Source: Candidatus Sulfotelmatobacter sp.
GTDB taxonomy: Bacteria > Vulcanimicrobiota > Vulcanimicrobiia > Vulcanimicrobiales > Vulcanimicrobiaceae
Length of the DNA stretch: 64,000 nt
Reading direction: 5' to 3'
NCBI GenBank assembly: GCA_035504415.1
Contig: DATJRY010000007.1
Location: 186,001 to 250,000, forward strand
Shown: in pieces, positions 34,762 through 44,121 of the stretch
How positions within the stretch are numbered: position 1 is the first letter of the stretch
How the letters are laid out: every line of letters begins with the position of its first letter
Program-made: the position numbers and the translations under genes
Notes under the pieces: model-generated
The model's database searches: none
What the model saw: the letters and a program-made list of their open reading frames with translations, nothing else
What the model was told of the DNA's origin: nothing

Positions 34762-37700
34762 CCACGAACTACCCGAACTACGCCTCGCTGGCCGGGCGTC
34801 TGTACATGATTTACGGTCGTAACCGCAACACGTGGGCACAGTTCAATTACTACACTGCGGCCGGGGTGAACATCCTGGGCAACGGATCGGCGCCGAACTC
34901 ACTCATTACCCAAATGTTGGTCACTACGCAATCCGGCCAGACGACGACCCTGAGCTACGGTCAGTCGGGATCGTACTGGCTATTGCAGAGCATGACGCTT
35001 CCTGACGGCCAGATCGTGCGCTACTACTACGATGCGTCGGGCGACTTGTACGAAGTGGTTCGCCCTGGCAACAATGGTGACGGCAGCACGATTACGGAGT
35101 TATACAGCTACTGGTCCGGCACGTCGTGGATGCAGGCAGCATATAGCCCGCGCTGGCTCGCCAGCGGCGGTGCATCCGGTTCATACCGGTATTGGGCGAA
35201 CTATACGGGTAACGGCACACCGCAGACGATGGAAGCGGTTGGGGTCGTAAACTTCACTCCTGCAGATGGTACGAACACGCTCTTACAGCCGTCGGCCGCA
35301 ACCGGTGCCGTCGGCTACTACACTGCGGCGTACTCCTTCGACAGCGGAGCGACGCAGATGACCGATAGCGACGGTCACAACACGTTGTTTGCATTCGACG
35401 CAAATGGAAGAACGGTTCAGCAGTCAGTTCAGGTGAGTTCCACGCTGACCTTGACAAGCACTCAAGGGTGGGATGCGCAGAACAACTTAGTTTCTATGGT
35501 GAGCGCACAAGGAAACGAGACCGACGCCGTCTACGATGCCAGTGGAAATCCGGTAGCAATCGCCGGACCGCAGACATCCGCAACAACGGAAATGGAGGGC
35601 GCTATTCGTCCAACGATGCTCCTTTCATACGACGCGTACAACAACGTAATTTCAGCTTGCAGCGCTCGCGCGACCTATTTGTTGGGCTTGAGCTGGAATG
35701 CCACGCCCCCTGCGGCGACCGATTCGCTATGTCCTAGCGGAACCGCAGACGCGCGGCAATACCAATACACCTATCCGTCTTACGAGCCAAGCGGCGAGCT
35801 TCAAGGCATAACAACGGCGGGCATCGGCGCGCCGCTAGCGGGCTATCAATGGACGTATTCGTACGCTCCGGCCCAACAGAACGGTAGTGACTACGGACTG
35901 CCGACGGCGGTTACCGGGACATCGTACACTCAGGCTGACGGGACACTGCGACAGCCTAGCGCGCAGATGTGGTACGACGCGCAAGGTCGGCTGAGCTGTC
36001 GGAACACAGGCAGCGGATACTGGGTCTACACATACGATGCCATGGGGCGGCTACTCACGTCCTCCGACCCCGACGATACCTCCGCCGGAACCGGATCCTG
36101 CGGTAAGACAGGCGGTCAAGCTGGCTGGAATACGACAACGACCATCCAACGGAGCCCGGACGGTACGGTGTACACGATGGAAGGACCTTCACAGCGGGCT
36201 GGTGGCGTGAGTAACATCTATACGTTCGATCCGGATGGTAATCCAATCCAGATGTTCAGTTGGTATGGGAACATCTCAGGCGTTGCGGTCAATACTTACG
36301 ACGGCGCCGACCGTCTCGTCGAGACACAACTGCCGTCAACGTCCGGCGAAACCCCGTGGCTGACTCGTTATCTCTACGACCTCAGTCAGGGTGCGGGCAA
36401 CGTCGCATCGAATACTCAGCTCGTGGCGCACGGCAATGTATTCGACATGCAACGATACACGACGGAAGGATGGCTCGACGTCGCGATGCAGTCGTCCGAC
36501 CCGCTCGGGCGGGTGACCACGTCCTATTCGTTTGCGCCGTGCCCGTTTGCCGGCGCAAGCGGCGCGATCTTTTGCGCACAGTCGCCGAAAGCAACGTCTT
36601 ATGCGTACGACAACGGTGGTGCACTCGGTGAACTAACGTCCATGACGGATCCGCTAAATGAGGTCACGGCGTACGCATATGACGTGCTCGGGCACGTGGC
36701 CGCCGTTCAATATTCGGGCGATGGCGGTGTCACACCAGCGACGTCGTATCTCTATCGAGCCGACGGCGCCGTCAAGACGATCACGTCCTCGTCGCTTGGC
36801 GTCGAGGCTTTCTCTTACGATCTCGAGGGTAACCTGTTTTCGAAGGTAGACCCGCCGAGTTTGGGGAGCGCGATTACCGAGTACGTGCCCTATCCGGACG
36901 GCTCTGTGGAATCTGTTTACGTGTCGTCGCAGACGTTAGCCACGCCGACGCTCCTTCAATATGCGTACCGAGCGGATGGTCTGCTTCAGAAGCAGATAGT
37001 GAATTATCGGGGAACGCAGCCTTTCTCGTATACGTACACGGCGGCAGGCCGATTGTTACAACGGACAGACGTCGGGCCGACGCCGTCGATTGCAGCGACC
37101 TACGATCAGTATGGTCAAGAAGCGTCACTTCAGGTGCCCGAAGGTTCCTATACCGGAATCACCCATGACGACGAAGGGAACGTGACGGGCTATCAAGCCT
37201 ATGGTGGCGAGCAGGTTGGCATCACGTATGATGTTCGAGGTGAGCTCACGGGCGAGTCGTTCACCCCGAATGGCTTCGCTGCGGACGGGTACGAGGCGTG
37301 GCCTGCGTTTGGCTACACCCCCCAGGGCGGCACCTTGATCCAGGATCCGACGGAGGCCTGGGATGCGCGAACCGGTGCCGTTATCGGAATTGGAGGTTCG
37401 GCTTACGGCTATGACGCGGGCGGACGCCTCGTATCGGCGCCGCAAGGACAAACGTTCACATATGACGCCGCGAATCGTCTACTCAGTGGTGAAGCCGACT
37501 TGGCATATGTGACGCAGAACTGCGGCGGCGCGGGCGCGCGGACGTTGCGAGGGCTTGGAGGCGAAACGCGATGGACGTCGTCACTGGAGAAGTACGTGTA
37601 CGGGCCCGAAGGCACCGTAGTGCAGAGCATCAGCACTGCGTTCGAGGGCGGAAGCAACATCACGACCCACCACTGGGGAAACGGCCCGCTGCTCTATGAA

Positions 37701-38753
37701 GATTTCAACGGAGCGCTTGCAGGCGTGCATGTCGGCGAAGACGGGACGATCTCCGGCTCGTCGAGCGACACGACGGTTCTGAACGTCGCCGATCGTGACC
37801 CGCTCGGCAATATGGCAGCCTCTCATAACGTGACAGGCTACTCGGCATGGACGGCGCCCAATCCGCAGCATCAGCAATGCGTTGCTGCCAACCCGATGCC
37901 CGCGTCGGCCGGGTTCAGCTTCGCCACCGTCGCAACGCCGCTAGCGAGCTATCCGTCGATAGCCCTCATGGATGATGGATACAACCTCGCTGAGGAAGGA
38001 ACGCAACTTAATCCGTCAGCGCTCACGACCGCCACCGCGGGCGGTGAGCCCTCTCCGTACCTCGTCCAAGGAAATAATCCGTCCGGCGCTTCATTGCTTG
38101 ACAGACGCGTCGCCGACGACTGCGCGCAGCCGCAAAGCACGCGGCGGGGACCTGAAATGACGACAGGCGCACCGTGCCAGCAGGAACCGCCGCCAGAAGA
38201 CTATTCGCCGGGATGGGGCTTTGGCGACGCGGGCAGCGGTGGCTATCCTGCACCGGGCTGCGCATCGTCGGTTTCGAGAAGGTCAGCGCAGTATTGTAAT
38301 TTCCGCCACCCACCTGCGCCGAATCCACAACCGAATCCGCCTCCCAAGGCGACTGTATATACGCCGACCCAGTGCACGCCTCTCGGCGCGAACTTCCCAG
38401 GCATATTTGGACTTCAAGCGAACTTCGGCGGCTTCGGCAAGGGTATGCAATTTTCGGTGACGGTCAACGGCGGCAATGTCTATTTAACGGGCGGGTATAC
38501 CACAGCGACTATTCCGTCTGCCGGCGTCGGACCGTTCGGTGGCGTAGTCGTCCCGAGCCGGGGACAGACGAACGCCCAGGTGCTCAGTTCGTACAGCGGG
38601 ACCTTCACGGTCGGCACCGAGGGGCTAGAGGCGAACGTCAGCGCCAATACGTCCGGCTATTCCGTGGTGGTCTCGCCGAGTGCGGATACTCCTCTGACCT
38701 TGGCCGGAGGAGGCTCGTGGACGTACGGCCCGATTACGTTCCTGTGCAAGTAG
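34548..38753 (+). CDS. YD-repeat (RHS-like) protein, main part after the frameshift
   Basis: Coding sense starts near 34596; the ATG at 34548 is only the first in-frame ATG and has no ribosome site. At least 15 YD-type repeats follow (YDASGNPVAI, YDAQGRLSCRN, YDAMGRLLTSSDPDD, YDLEGNLFSKV, YRADGLLQKQ, YDVRGELTGES, YDAGGRLVS), forming the shell of RHS/teneurin-like proteins. A degenerate RHS-end segment (YLVQGNNPSGASLLD) lies near residue ~1190, then a Pro-rich linker (PAPNPQPNPPPKATVY) and a ~115-residue beta-rich C-terminal domain ending TYGPITFLCK. That layout is the one used by polymorphic toxins to carry a variable C-terminal effector, but this domain is not recognised. Codon use is visibly A/T-richer than the neighbours, suggesting transfer. 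Confidence 0.8.
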   Translation: MDQYVRRPPHERTERRTVVDASGTRYDYTPSGTGSWNPPAGQHAQLVFDGGGGYMWIQKDGSLLYFWSPNIATNYPNYASLAGRLYMIYGRNRNTWAQFNYYTAAGVNILGNGSAPNSLITQMLVTTQSGQTTTLSYGQSGSYWLLQSMTLPDGQIVRYYYDASGDLYEVVRPGNNGDGSTITELYSYWSGTSWMQAAYSPRWLASGGASGSYRYWANYTGNGTPQTMEAVGVVNFTPADGTNTLLQPSAATGAVGYYTAAYSFDSGATQMTDSDGHNTLFAFDANGRTVQQSVQVSSTLTLTSTQGWDAQNNLVSMVSAQGNETDAVYDASGNPVAIAGPQTSATTEMEGAIRPTMLLSYDAYNNVISACSARATYLLGLSWNATPPAATDSLCPSGTADARQYQYTYPSYEPSGELQGITTAGIGAPLAGYQWTYSYAPAQQNGSDYGLPTAVTGTSYTQADGTLRQPSAQMWYDAQGRLSCRNTGSGYWVYTYDAMGRLLTSSDPDDTSAGTGSCGKTGGQAGWNTTTTIQRSPDGTVYTMEGPSQRAGGVSNIYTFDPDGNPIQMFSWYGNISGVAVNTYDGADRLVETQLPSTSGETPWLTRYLYDLSQGAGNVASNTQLVAHGNVFDMQRYTTEGWLDVAMQSSDPLGRVTTSYSFAPCPFAGASGAIFCAQSPKATSYAYDNGGALGELTSMTDPLNEVTAYAYDVLGHVAAVQYSGDGGVTPATSYLYRADGAVKTITSSSLGVEAFSYDLEGNLFSKVDPPSLGSAITEYVPYPDGSVESVYVSSQTLATPTLLQYAYRADGLLQKQIVNYRGTQPFSYTYTAAGRLLQRTDVGPTPSIAATYDQYGQEASLQVPEGSYTGITHDDEGNVTGYQAYGGEQVGITYDVRGELTGESFTPNGFAADGYEAWPAFGYTPQGGTLIQDPTEAWDARTGAVIGIGGSAYGYDAGGRLVSAPQGQTFTYDAANRLLSGEADLAYVTQNCGGAGARTLRGLGGETRWTSSLEKYVYGPEGTVVQSISTAFEGGSNITTHHWGNGPLLYEDFNGALAGVHVGEDGTISGSSSDTTVLNVADRDPLGNMAASHNVTGYSAWTAPNPQHQQCVAANPMPASAGFSFATVATPLASYPSIALMDDGYNLAEEGTQLNPSALTTATAGGEPSPYLVQGNNPSGASLLDRRVADDCAQPQSTRRGPEMTTGAPCQQEPPPEDYSPGWGFGDAGSGGYPAPGCASSVSRRSAQYCNFRHPPAPNPQPNPPPKATVYTPTQCTPLGANFPGIFGLQANFGGFGKGMQFSVTVNGGNVYLTGGYTTATIPSAGVGPFGGVVVPSRGQTNAQVLSSYSGTFTVGTEGLEANVSANTSGYSVVVSPSADTPLTLAGGGSWTYGPITFLCK

Positions 38754-38771
38754 TGCGACCAGGATAAAAGG

Positions 38772-39056
38772 GTGCCAACAGCAATGGGATATTGGACATT
38801 CGCCGCGATCTGGTTTGCCGTCATGGCCGTCATCCTTGGGAGGTCACTCAGCAGTGCACGTCGCCGAGGAGTTCGAATCCACTGGATCGGTTGGCTCGCG
38901 ATCCCGCTCTTCTGCGTCGGGACGGTCGTAGCGGCGTACTATCATCGAGGCGTTTCCGCCGGCCTGTGGGGCGCCGTCGCGCTCGTTGGATTCCTTTTGG
39001 TGAACTACGCAATGCGCAGGTCAGATCGAAGTCGTGATGACATGACGGGCAGTTAG
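38772..39056 (+). CDS. Small three-helix membrane protein (possible immunity partner)
   Basis: 94 residues from a GTG with AGGATAAAAGG upstream; the ATG at 38784 is an alternative. Three hydrophobic segments: TFAAIWFAVMAVILG, IGWLAIPLFCVGTVVAAYY, and GLWGAVALVGFLLVNYAM, then a charged tail RRSDRSRDDMTGS. It begins 18 bp after the YD-repeat stop on the same strand, where RHS-type toxins usually have their immunity gene; membrane immunity proteins are known for pore-forming or envelope-targeting toxins. Its stop overlaps the convergent glycosyltransferase stop by four bases (TTAG), marking the end of the island. Function is inferred only from position. Confidence 0.6.
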   Translation: MPTAMGYWTFAAIWFAVMAVILGRSLSSARRRGVRIHWIGWLAIPLFCVGTVVAAYYHRGVSAGLWGAVALVGFLLVNYAMRRSDRSRDDMTGS

Positions 39057-42000
39057 TGCGGCGGTAGGATCCAGCTGGTGTGCGGGATGTGCAGCTCGTC
39101 GGGCCACATGCGCGCATACCATTGGTCGTGGGTGATCTTCGTGCCGGCCAAGACCGGATAGAAGAACGCGAACAGCGCTACCACGGCGGCGGCGAAGACG
39201 CCCAGGTACCACTTCACCTGTTCGGGCCGTAGGCGGCGGACGAAGCGCTGGACCAGGATCGCGTCGCAGAGCACGATGATGACCAGGTTCGGGAAGAAGT
39301 GGTACTCGAAGAGCAGTCGCGGCGCGCGCGTCCACGGCAGCCACTGGATCAGGTACGCCGCGACCAGCAACGCATAGCCTTTGTCGCGCTCTTGCCAGGC
39401 GAGGTAGGCGACGTACGGCACCGAGATCAAGCCCATCAGGAAGACGAGCGGGTTCGGCAGCGCCAAGATCTCGGCGACGCAGCACGCGCTGCCGGGCGCA
39501 CCGGGCGACTGTTGCGCGCCGAAGGTCGAATAGTAGTACGAGATCGGCACCTGCAGGATCGGCCACTGCCACCACTTCGATTCGTAGGGGTGGGTCGCGG
39601 CGGAGACGCTGCTGGTGTGATACCAGAACATCTGCTGCTGCAGGTACAACATGTCGGCCAAGTTGTGGCCGAGCAGGAAGAACGGGATGTACGCGACCCA
39701 ATAGGCTGTCGCTACCGCAAAGAGGATCACCGCACCGTCGGCGTCCAGGGTGAACCCGCGCGGGTTGCCCCATTGGGCGCGGCCGGGCACGTAGCGTTGC
39801 GCCCAGACCGCACCGAGCACGACGGCGATGACGATCAAGTCGAACAAGCCGTTCCACTTACTTGCGACGAGCAGTCCGGCCGATATCGCGAGTACGGTCA
39901 GCCAGATCCAGCGTTGCTTCGCGTTCACGACCGGTGCGCCATCGACGCGCATGATGCCGTCGGGCGTGAAATCGGCCGTACCGTCCGGCGTCGCGTAGCG
40001 CAGCGCGCCGTCGCGGGTCGTCGTAACCTTCAATTCCGCCGGATCGTTGACGGCGCGCGGCGGCACGAGCAGAACCGTACCCTTCTGGCCGGGAACTGCT
40101 TGCGTTCCGTCCGCGTACGACGTCGTGCTTCCGCGCGTTGGCAAGAAGCGCGGCACGATGACGCGCGCGAGCACGTATATGCCGAGCATTGCGTACAGAA
40201 ATGCGACGGTATACGGATCGATCGTCAGGATGTGCGACCACACCCCGGTCCACCGCACGTTCGAGAAGAGGTTGCGCAGCGAAATATCGGACGGGACGCT
40301 GGTGATACCGGAGGCGATCTCTTTGATGTGGTTTGCCGGTCCGAGGTTGACCCACCACGAGAAGATAATCGAGACCGGGATACCGATCGCCAGCGTGATC
40401 CAGAACGGCCAACCGAAACGCGCGGGAACGATGGCGCGGATGCGGATCTGCGTCGCCAGCCACAAGCGGTAGAGCGCGTAGAGGACGACCGTGATCAGGG
40501 TCGCGATCGTGATCTCGCCGGTCGCCAGCCGCGACTCGACGAAGTGGAAACCGTCGAAGGTCAGCATCAGCGCCGCCAAGGCGGCGAACACCGTCGAAGC
40601 GGTGAGGCGTTTGGCGAACGCGTAGACGACGCCGACCTCGAGTGCGCCGATCACGATGTTGAGGAACCGCCAGCCGTACGAGGTGTTGCCCTCTCCGTGC
40701 AGGCCGCCGAACAGCAGCATCGAGAGCGCGATGACGAGCTTGGTGAACGGCGGGTGCGTCCACTCGAACTGGTTGACGCCGCGCAGATACTCTTCGCCGG
40801 CGCGAGCGAAGTAGATCTCGTCGAAGATCCGCTCGTGCGGCCACGAGTAGCCGATCACCGCGATCACGAACGCGACGACGACGAAACCGCACAGCAGCAG
40901 CGCGTCGAGCCGGGTGAGGGTGGCGATCCCCTCGCGCGGGCTGAACCAGCGCCGAGCGCGCTCGGCGGCGGCGAGGATCGCGTCGCGGACGACGACTTCG
41001 AATTGCGGCGGCGGCGCGGCGGTCGCGCCCGCGGTCGCCGTCTCGGTGCCGAAATACCGGAACGCCAGCACGAAGAACAGCAGCACGTTGAGCGCCGGCA
41101 AGAAGTGGCCCCAGAACGGCCACAGGTCGTACGCGTCCACGCCGGGGAACGGTATCTTCGACTCGAGCACCGTCTGATAGGTGAGCGAGTAGATCAGGTT
41201 CAGGCCCATCGTCAGCGTCAGCGTGATCGTCGACCAGATGCCGATGCGGCCCAGACCGATGAGCGGAATCGCCAGCAGGAACGCGCCGTAGACGTAGCGC
41301 TCGTGCATGCGCGTGGCCAGCACGAAGAACGCGAACGCCAGCAGCATGGCGCCTTCGACGAAGGCGCGCTCGTCGCGGCGCTGCAGGTAGCGTCCGACGA
41401 CCAGCGCGCTCGCCGCCGCGACCAGCGCGATGCCCCAAGCCCAGAGCGGTCCCAGCGCGAGCCCGAAGAACGTCAGGGGCTGCGTGTCGGGCTGCCAATA
41501 CTTGTGGACCAGGACGTAGATCGTGAACGCGTTGACGGAGGTGTACGGATAGACGGTGCTGCCGAACGCGTAGCGCTTGAGCAGCCACGGCACCACGTCC
41601 GGTGCCGGATGGAACAGCAGCGCGACCGCCAGGCCGAACAGGAGGCCGGCGCCGACGCCGGCGGCGGCGTCACGCAGCCGGCGCGCGCGCGTCGCGGCGT
41701 CGGTGGTCGCGAACGGGAACGCCAGCATGATGAACCCGACCGTCGCCGCTTGGGGCTTGATGAGGATCGAGAACGCGAACGCCAGCCACGCCAAGATCGT
41801 CAGCGAGCGGCTCGTGGCCGGGTCGTCCTGCGAGCGCAACAGCAGCCAGATCGCGATCAGCACCAGCCCCCACGAGACCGAGTCGATCTGTCCCCATGCG
41901 GCCGAGATGTAGATCGCGGCCGGGTTGAGCGCCAGCGCCGCCGCCGCCCACAGCGAGACCTTCGGGCTGGCCCAGCGGCGCGCGATCGCGAAGACGACCG

Positions 42001-42412
42001 CCGCGTCGACGAGATCCATCGCGATCGCCGGCAGCTTCACCAGCGTGCGCAGCAGGGAGTAGCCGGGATCGTTCCCCACCACCGCCAAGAGCGCGCCGTA
42101 GACGTGCCCGATCACCCACTCGATGATGAAATAGCCCGGCGGGTAGTCGGCGAAGCCGGAGTTGGCGTAGAACTGCCACGGTGCGTGGTCGCGCAGCGTG
42201 ATCGCCCACGACTCGAAGGCCGCGATGTCGTTGTGGAAGCCTTCGCTGCCCAGGAGCAACAGCCGGACGACCAAGCCGACCGCCAAGATCGCGATCAGGG
42301 GCGTGTTGACGGCGGTTCGCTCAACGACCGCCTTCGCGCCGAGTCGGGCGCCAGTCTGCATGTTCGCTCCGTGGGTGACGCCCGCCACATCGGCGGAGCC
42401 GCCTCCCTCCAT
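39053..42412 (-). CDS. Double GT-C glycosyltransferase fusion (GT87-like + protein O-mannosyltransferase-like)
   Basis: 1119 residues. Residues ~35-460: a multi-helix GT-C module with FHNDIAAFESWA (first-loop acidic motif) and ADYPPGYFIIEWVIG, as in GT87/mannosyltransferase-type membrane enzymes. Residues ~495-1115: a second GT-C module resembling dolichyl-phosphate-mannose protein mannosyltransferase (PMT/GT39) with RIFDEIYFARAGEEYL, FEWTHPPFTKL and HFVESRLATGE, plus a hydrophilic loop (~760-845). It would transfer sugars from polyprenyl-phosphate donors on the periplasmic side. The ATG overlaps the amine-oxidase stop (TAATG); a second ATG at 42361 has a better GGAG site. Such a one-chain pair is unusual. 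Confidence 0.82.
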   Translation of the reverse strand: MEGGGSADVAGVTHGANMQTGARLGAKAVVERTAVNTPLIAILAVGLVVRLLLLGSEGFHNDIAAFESWAITLRDHAPWQFYANSGFADYPPGYFIIEWVIGHVYGALLAVVGNDPGYSLLRTLVKLPAIAMDLVDAAVVFAIARRWASPKVSLWAAAALALNPAAIYISAAWGQIDSVSWGLVLIAIWLLLRSQDDPATSRSLTILAWLAFAFSILIKPQAATVGFIMLAFPFATTDAATRARRLRDAAAGVGAGLLFGLAVALLFHPAPDVVPWLLKRYAFGSTVYPYTSVNAFTIYVLVHKYWQPDTQPLTFFGLALGPLWAWGIALVAAASALVVGRYLQRRDERAFVEGAMLLAFAFFVLATRMHERYVYGAFLLAIPLIGLGRIGIWSTITLTLTMGLNLIYSLTYQTVLESKIPFPGVDAYDLWPFWGHFLPALNVLLFFVLAFRYFGTETATAGATAAPPPQFEVVVRDAILAAAERARRWFSPREGIATLTRLDALLLCGFVVVAFVIAVIGYSWPHERIFDEIYFARAGEEYLRGVNQFEWTHPPFTKLVIALSMLLFGGLHGEGNTSYGWRFLNIVIGALEVGVVYAFAKRLTASTVFAALAALMLTFDGFHFVESRLATGEITIATLITVVLYALYRLWLATQIRIRAIVPARFGWPFWITLAIGIPVSIIFSWWVNLGPANHIKEIASGITSVPSDISLRNLFSNVRWTGVWSHILTIDPYTVAFLYAMLGIYVLARVIVPRFLPTRGSTTSYADGTQAVPGQKGTVLLVPPRAVNDPAELKVTTTRDGALRYATPDGTADFTPDGIMRVDGAPVVNAKQRWIWLTVLAISAGLLVASKWNGLFDLIVIAVVLGAVWAQRYVPGRAQWGNPRGFTLDADGAVILFAVATAYWVAYIPFFLLGHNLADMLYLQQQMFWYHTSSVSAATHPYESKWWQWPILQVPISYYYSTFGAQQSPGAPGSACCVAEILALPNPLVFLMGLISVPYVAYLAWQERDKGYALLVAAYLIQWLPWTRAPRLLFEYHFFPNLVIIVLCDAILVQRFVRRLRPEQVKWYLGVFAAAVVALFAFFYPVLAGTKITHDQWYARMWPDELHIPHTSWILPPH

Positions 42413-43704
42413 TAGCCGCGCAGCGCCGCAAGCGCCTCCCGTGCCGCACGCCGGCCTGACGACAACGCACCGGCGACGGTACCGGCCTCGTTGGCGTCGA
42501 CCGTCGCCTCGCCGGCGAAGAAGAGCGGGGGTACGGGCGCCGCCAGTGCCGCGCGCGCGCCTTCCGCGCCGACCGCGACGTAGCTGTACGCCCCGAGGGC
42601 GTACGGATCGCGCTGCCAGTCGTGCGCCTCGGCATCCTCGAGCTCTTCACGAGGATCGACCTCCCCGCGCGCGAGCACGGCGAGCTGATCGAGCGCGGCC
42701 GCGATGCGGTCGCTCGGCGTACGGGCGCCCAGCGCGTCGGCGCGCGGACCGCCTGCCCACGCCACCAGCACCGGCGCGCGCACGGGCAAGAGCGTCCAGA
42801 ACACCGTGAACGCGCCGCCGGACGGCATGTAGAAGGACGACGCGTCGCGGAAGCGCCCCTCGGCCAGCGTCTCCCAAAAGGGGCGGCGGAAGCGCAAGCA
42901 GAGCTTGTGGACCGGGCCCATGATCAGTCCCTCGAGTGCCGCGCGTTTGGCGGCCGGCAACGGCGGATCGAACGCGGGCCGGCCGGCCTGCAGCACCCCG
43001 AGCGGGACGGTGACGATCGCGCAGCGCGCGTGCACCTGTGTCGTGCTTCCGTCGGCGGCGTCGGCCTCGACCACGACGCCGTCGGAGCCGTGGCGTAACG
43101 ATTGCACCGGGGTGGCCAACTCGACGCGCACGCGACCGGGCGGCAAGAGATCGCGCAGCGCACGCAACACCGACGCGTAGCCGCCCAGCGGGCGAAACTG
43201 CCGCGCGGTCTGTCCGTTCACGTCGTCGCTCCACTCGGCCGCGATCGCGCGAGCGCTGGCGCGCGCCGGGTCGGCGGCGTCGAAGCCTTGCACCATCGTC
43301 AGCAGCGCGTCGCGGGCGGGCGCATCGAGGTCGCGCGCCAGCTCGGCGACCGAGACGTCGCGCGCGTAACCGCGCACGCGCTCGAGCGCCGCCGCGACCA
43401 GCGCGAAACGATCCTCGCCCGGATGCACGCCGTCGGGGTCGACCTGCACGCCGCTGTCGGTCACGTCGATCGCGGCGCTGCCCGCCTCGCGCAAGAGCGC
43501 GAAGCTGACCTCGGCGCTGCCGTGGATGAACTCCGCGCCCAGCTCGAGCGGCGCCCCCGGCACGTCTTCACGGGTGAGGATGCGCCCGCCGATGCGATTG
43601 CGCGCTTCGAGCACGACGACGGAGCTGCCGGCGTCGGCCAGCTCGCGCGCGGCGATCAAGCCGGCCGCGCCCGCGCCGACGATCGCGACGTCGTAGTCGT
43701 GCAC
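42412..43704 (-). CDS. Flavin-containing amine oxidase family protein
   Basis: 430 residues, monoamine-oxidase/polyamine-oxidase size. N-terminal FAD-binding motif VAIVGAGAAGLIAARELADAGSSV followed by the RIGGR motif; PLELGAEFIHG is also typical of the family. The C-terminus has FFAGEATVDANEAGTVAGALSSGRRAA, the FAD-contacting C-terminal motif of amine oxidases. Substrate not predictable. It begins 4 bp after the mscL stop and is coupled to the glycosyltransferase by TAATG, forming a three-gene minus-strand operon of otherwise unrelated products. Confidence 0.88.
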   Translation of the reverse strand: MHDYDVAIVGAGAAGLIAARELADAGSSVVVLEARNRIGGRILTREDVPGAPLELGAEFIHGSAEVSFALLREAGSAAIDVTDSGVQVDPDGVHPGEDRFALVAAALERVRGYARDVSVAELARDLDAPARDALLTMVQGFDAADPARASARAIAAEWSDDVNGQTARQFRPLGGYASVLRALRDLLPPGRVRVELATPVQSLRHGSDGVVVEADAADGSTTQVHARCAIVTVPLGVLQAGRPAFDPPLPAAKRAALEGLIMGPVHKLCLRFRRPFWETLAEGRFRDASSFYMPSGGAFTVFWTLLPVRAPVLVAWAGGPRADALGARTPSDRIAAALDQLAVLARGEVDPREELEDAEAHDWQRDPYALGAYSYVAVGAEGARAALAAPVPPLFFAGEATVDANEAGTVAGALSSGRRAAREALAALRG

Positions 43705-43708
43705 GCGC

Positions 43709-44116
43709 TCAGCCGGCGCTCGCCAAGACGGCGGTGCAGTACTTACAGCGTCGCGCTTCGATCGGAATCGGACTCAAGCACTCCGGACAATTCCGCTCCG
43801 CCGGCGCGGGCACGGGCTTGCGAAAGCGCTCCGACATCATCTGTATCGGCAACACGACCGCGTAGTAGATCACGATCGCGTCGAGGACGAAGTCGATCAG
43901 CGTGTTCACGAAGTCGCCGACCGGAAAGTGGGTGTAGCGCACCGTGAACCCGAGGTCGCCGAAATTCGGTTTGCCGATCGTCGCCGCGATCAGCGGCGTG
44001 AGCAGATCCTTCACCAATGCGTTGACGACCGCGGTGAACGCACTACCGACCACCACCGCGACCGCGAGGTCGATGACACTGCCGCGCGCGAGAAACGCGC
44101 CAAATCCCTTGAGCAG
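43709..44116 (-). CDS. mscL: Large-conductance mechanosensitive channel with C-terminal zinc ribbon, CTG start
   Basis: 135 residues. Family members begin M-L-K-x-F with FLARGxVxDLAVAVVVG; here the equivalent reads LLKGFGAFLARGSVIDLAVA and its first codon is CTG. An ideal AAGGAGG (44122-44128) lies exactly five bases upstream of this CTG, while the first ATG/GTG-type codon (GTG at 44056) would delete half of the first helix and has no ribosome site. Helix 2 is DFVNTLIDFVLDAIVIYYAVV. The C-terminal CPECLSPIPIEARRCKYC is a zinc ribbon, seen in many actinobacterial-type MscL proteins. Osmotic emergency valve of the inner membrane. Confidence 0.85.
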   Translation of the reverse strand: MLKGFGAFLARGSVIDLAVAVVVGSAFTAVVNALVKDLLTPLIAATIGKPNFGDLGFTVRYTHFPVGDFVNTLIDFVLDAIVIYYAVVLPIQMMSERFRKPVPAPAERNCPECLSPIPIEARRCKYCTAVLASAG

Positions 44117-44121
44117 GGGAG

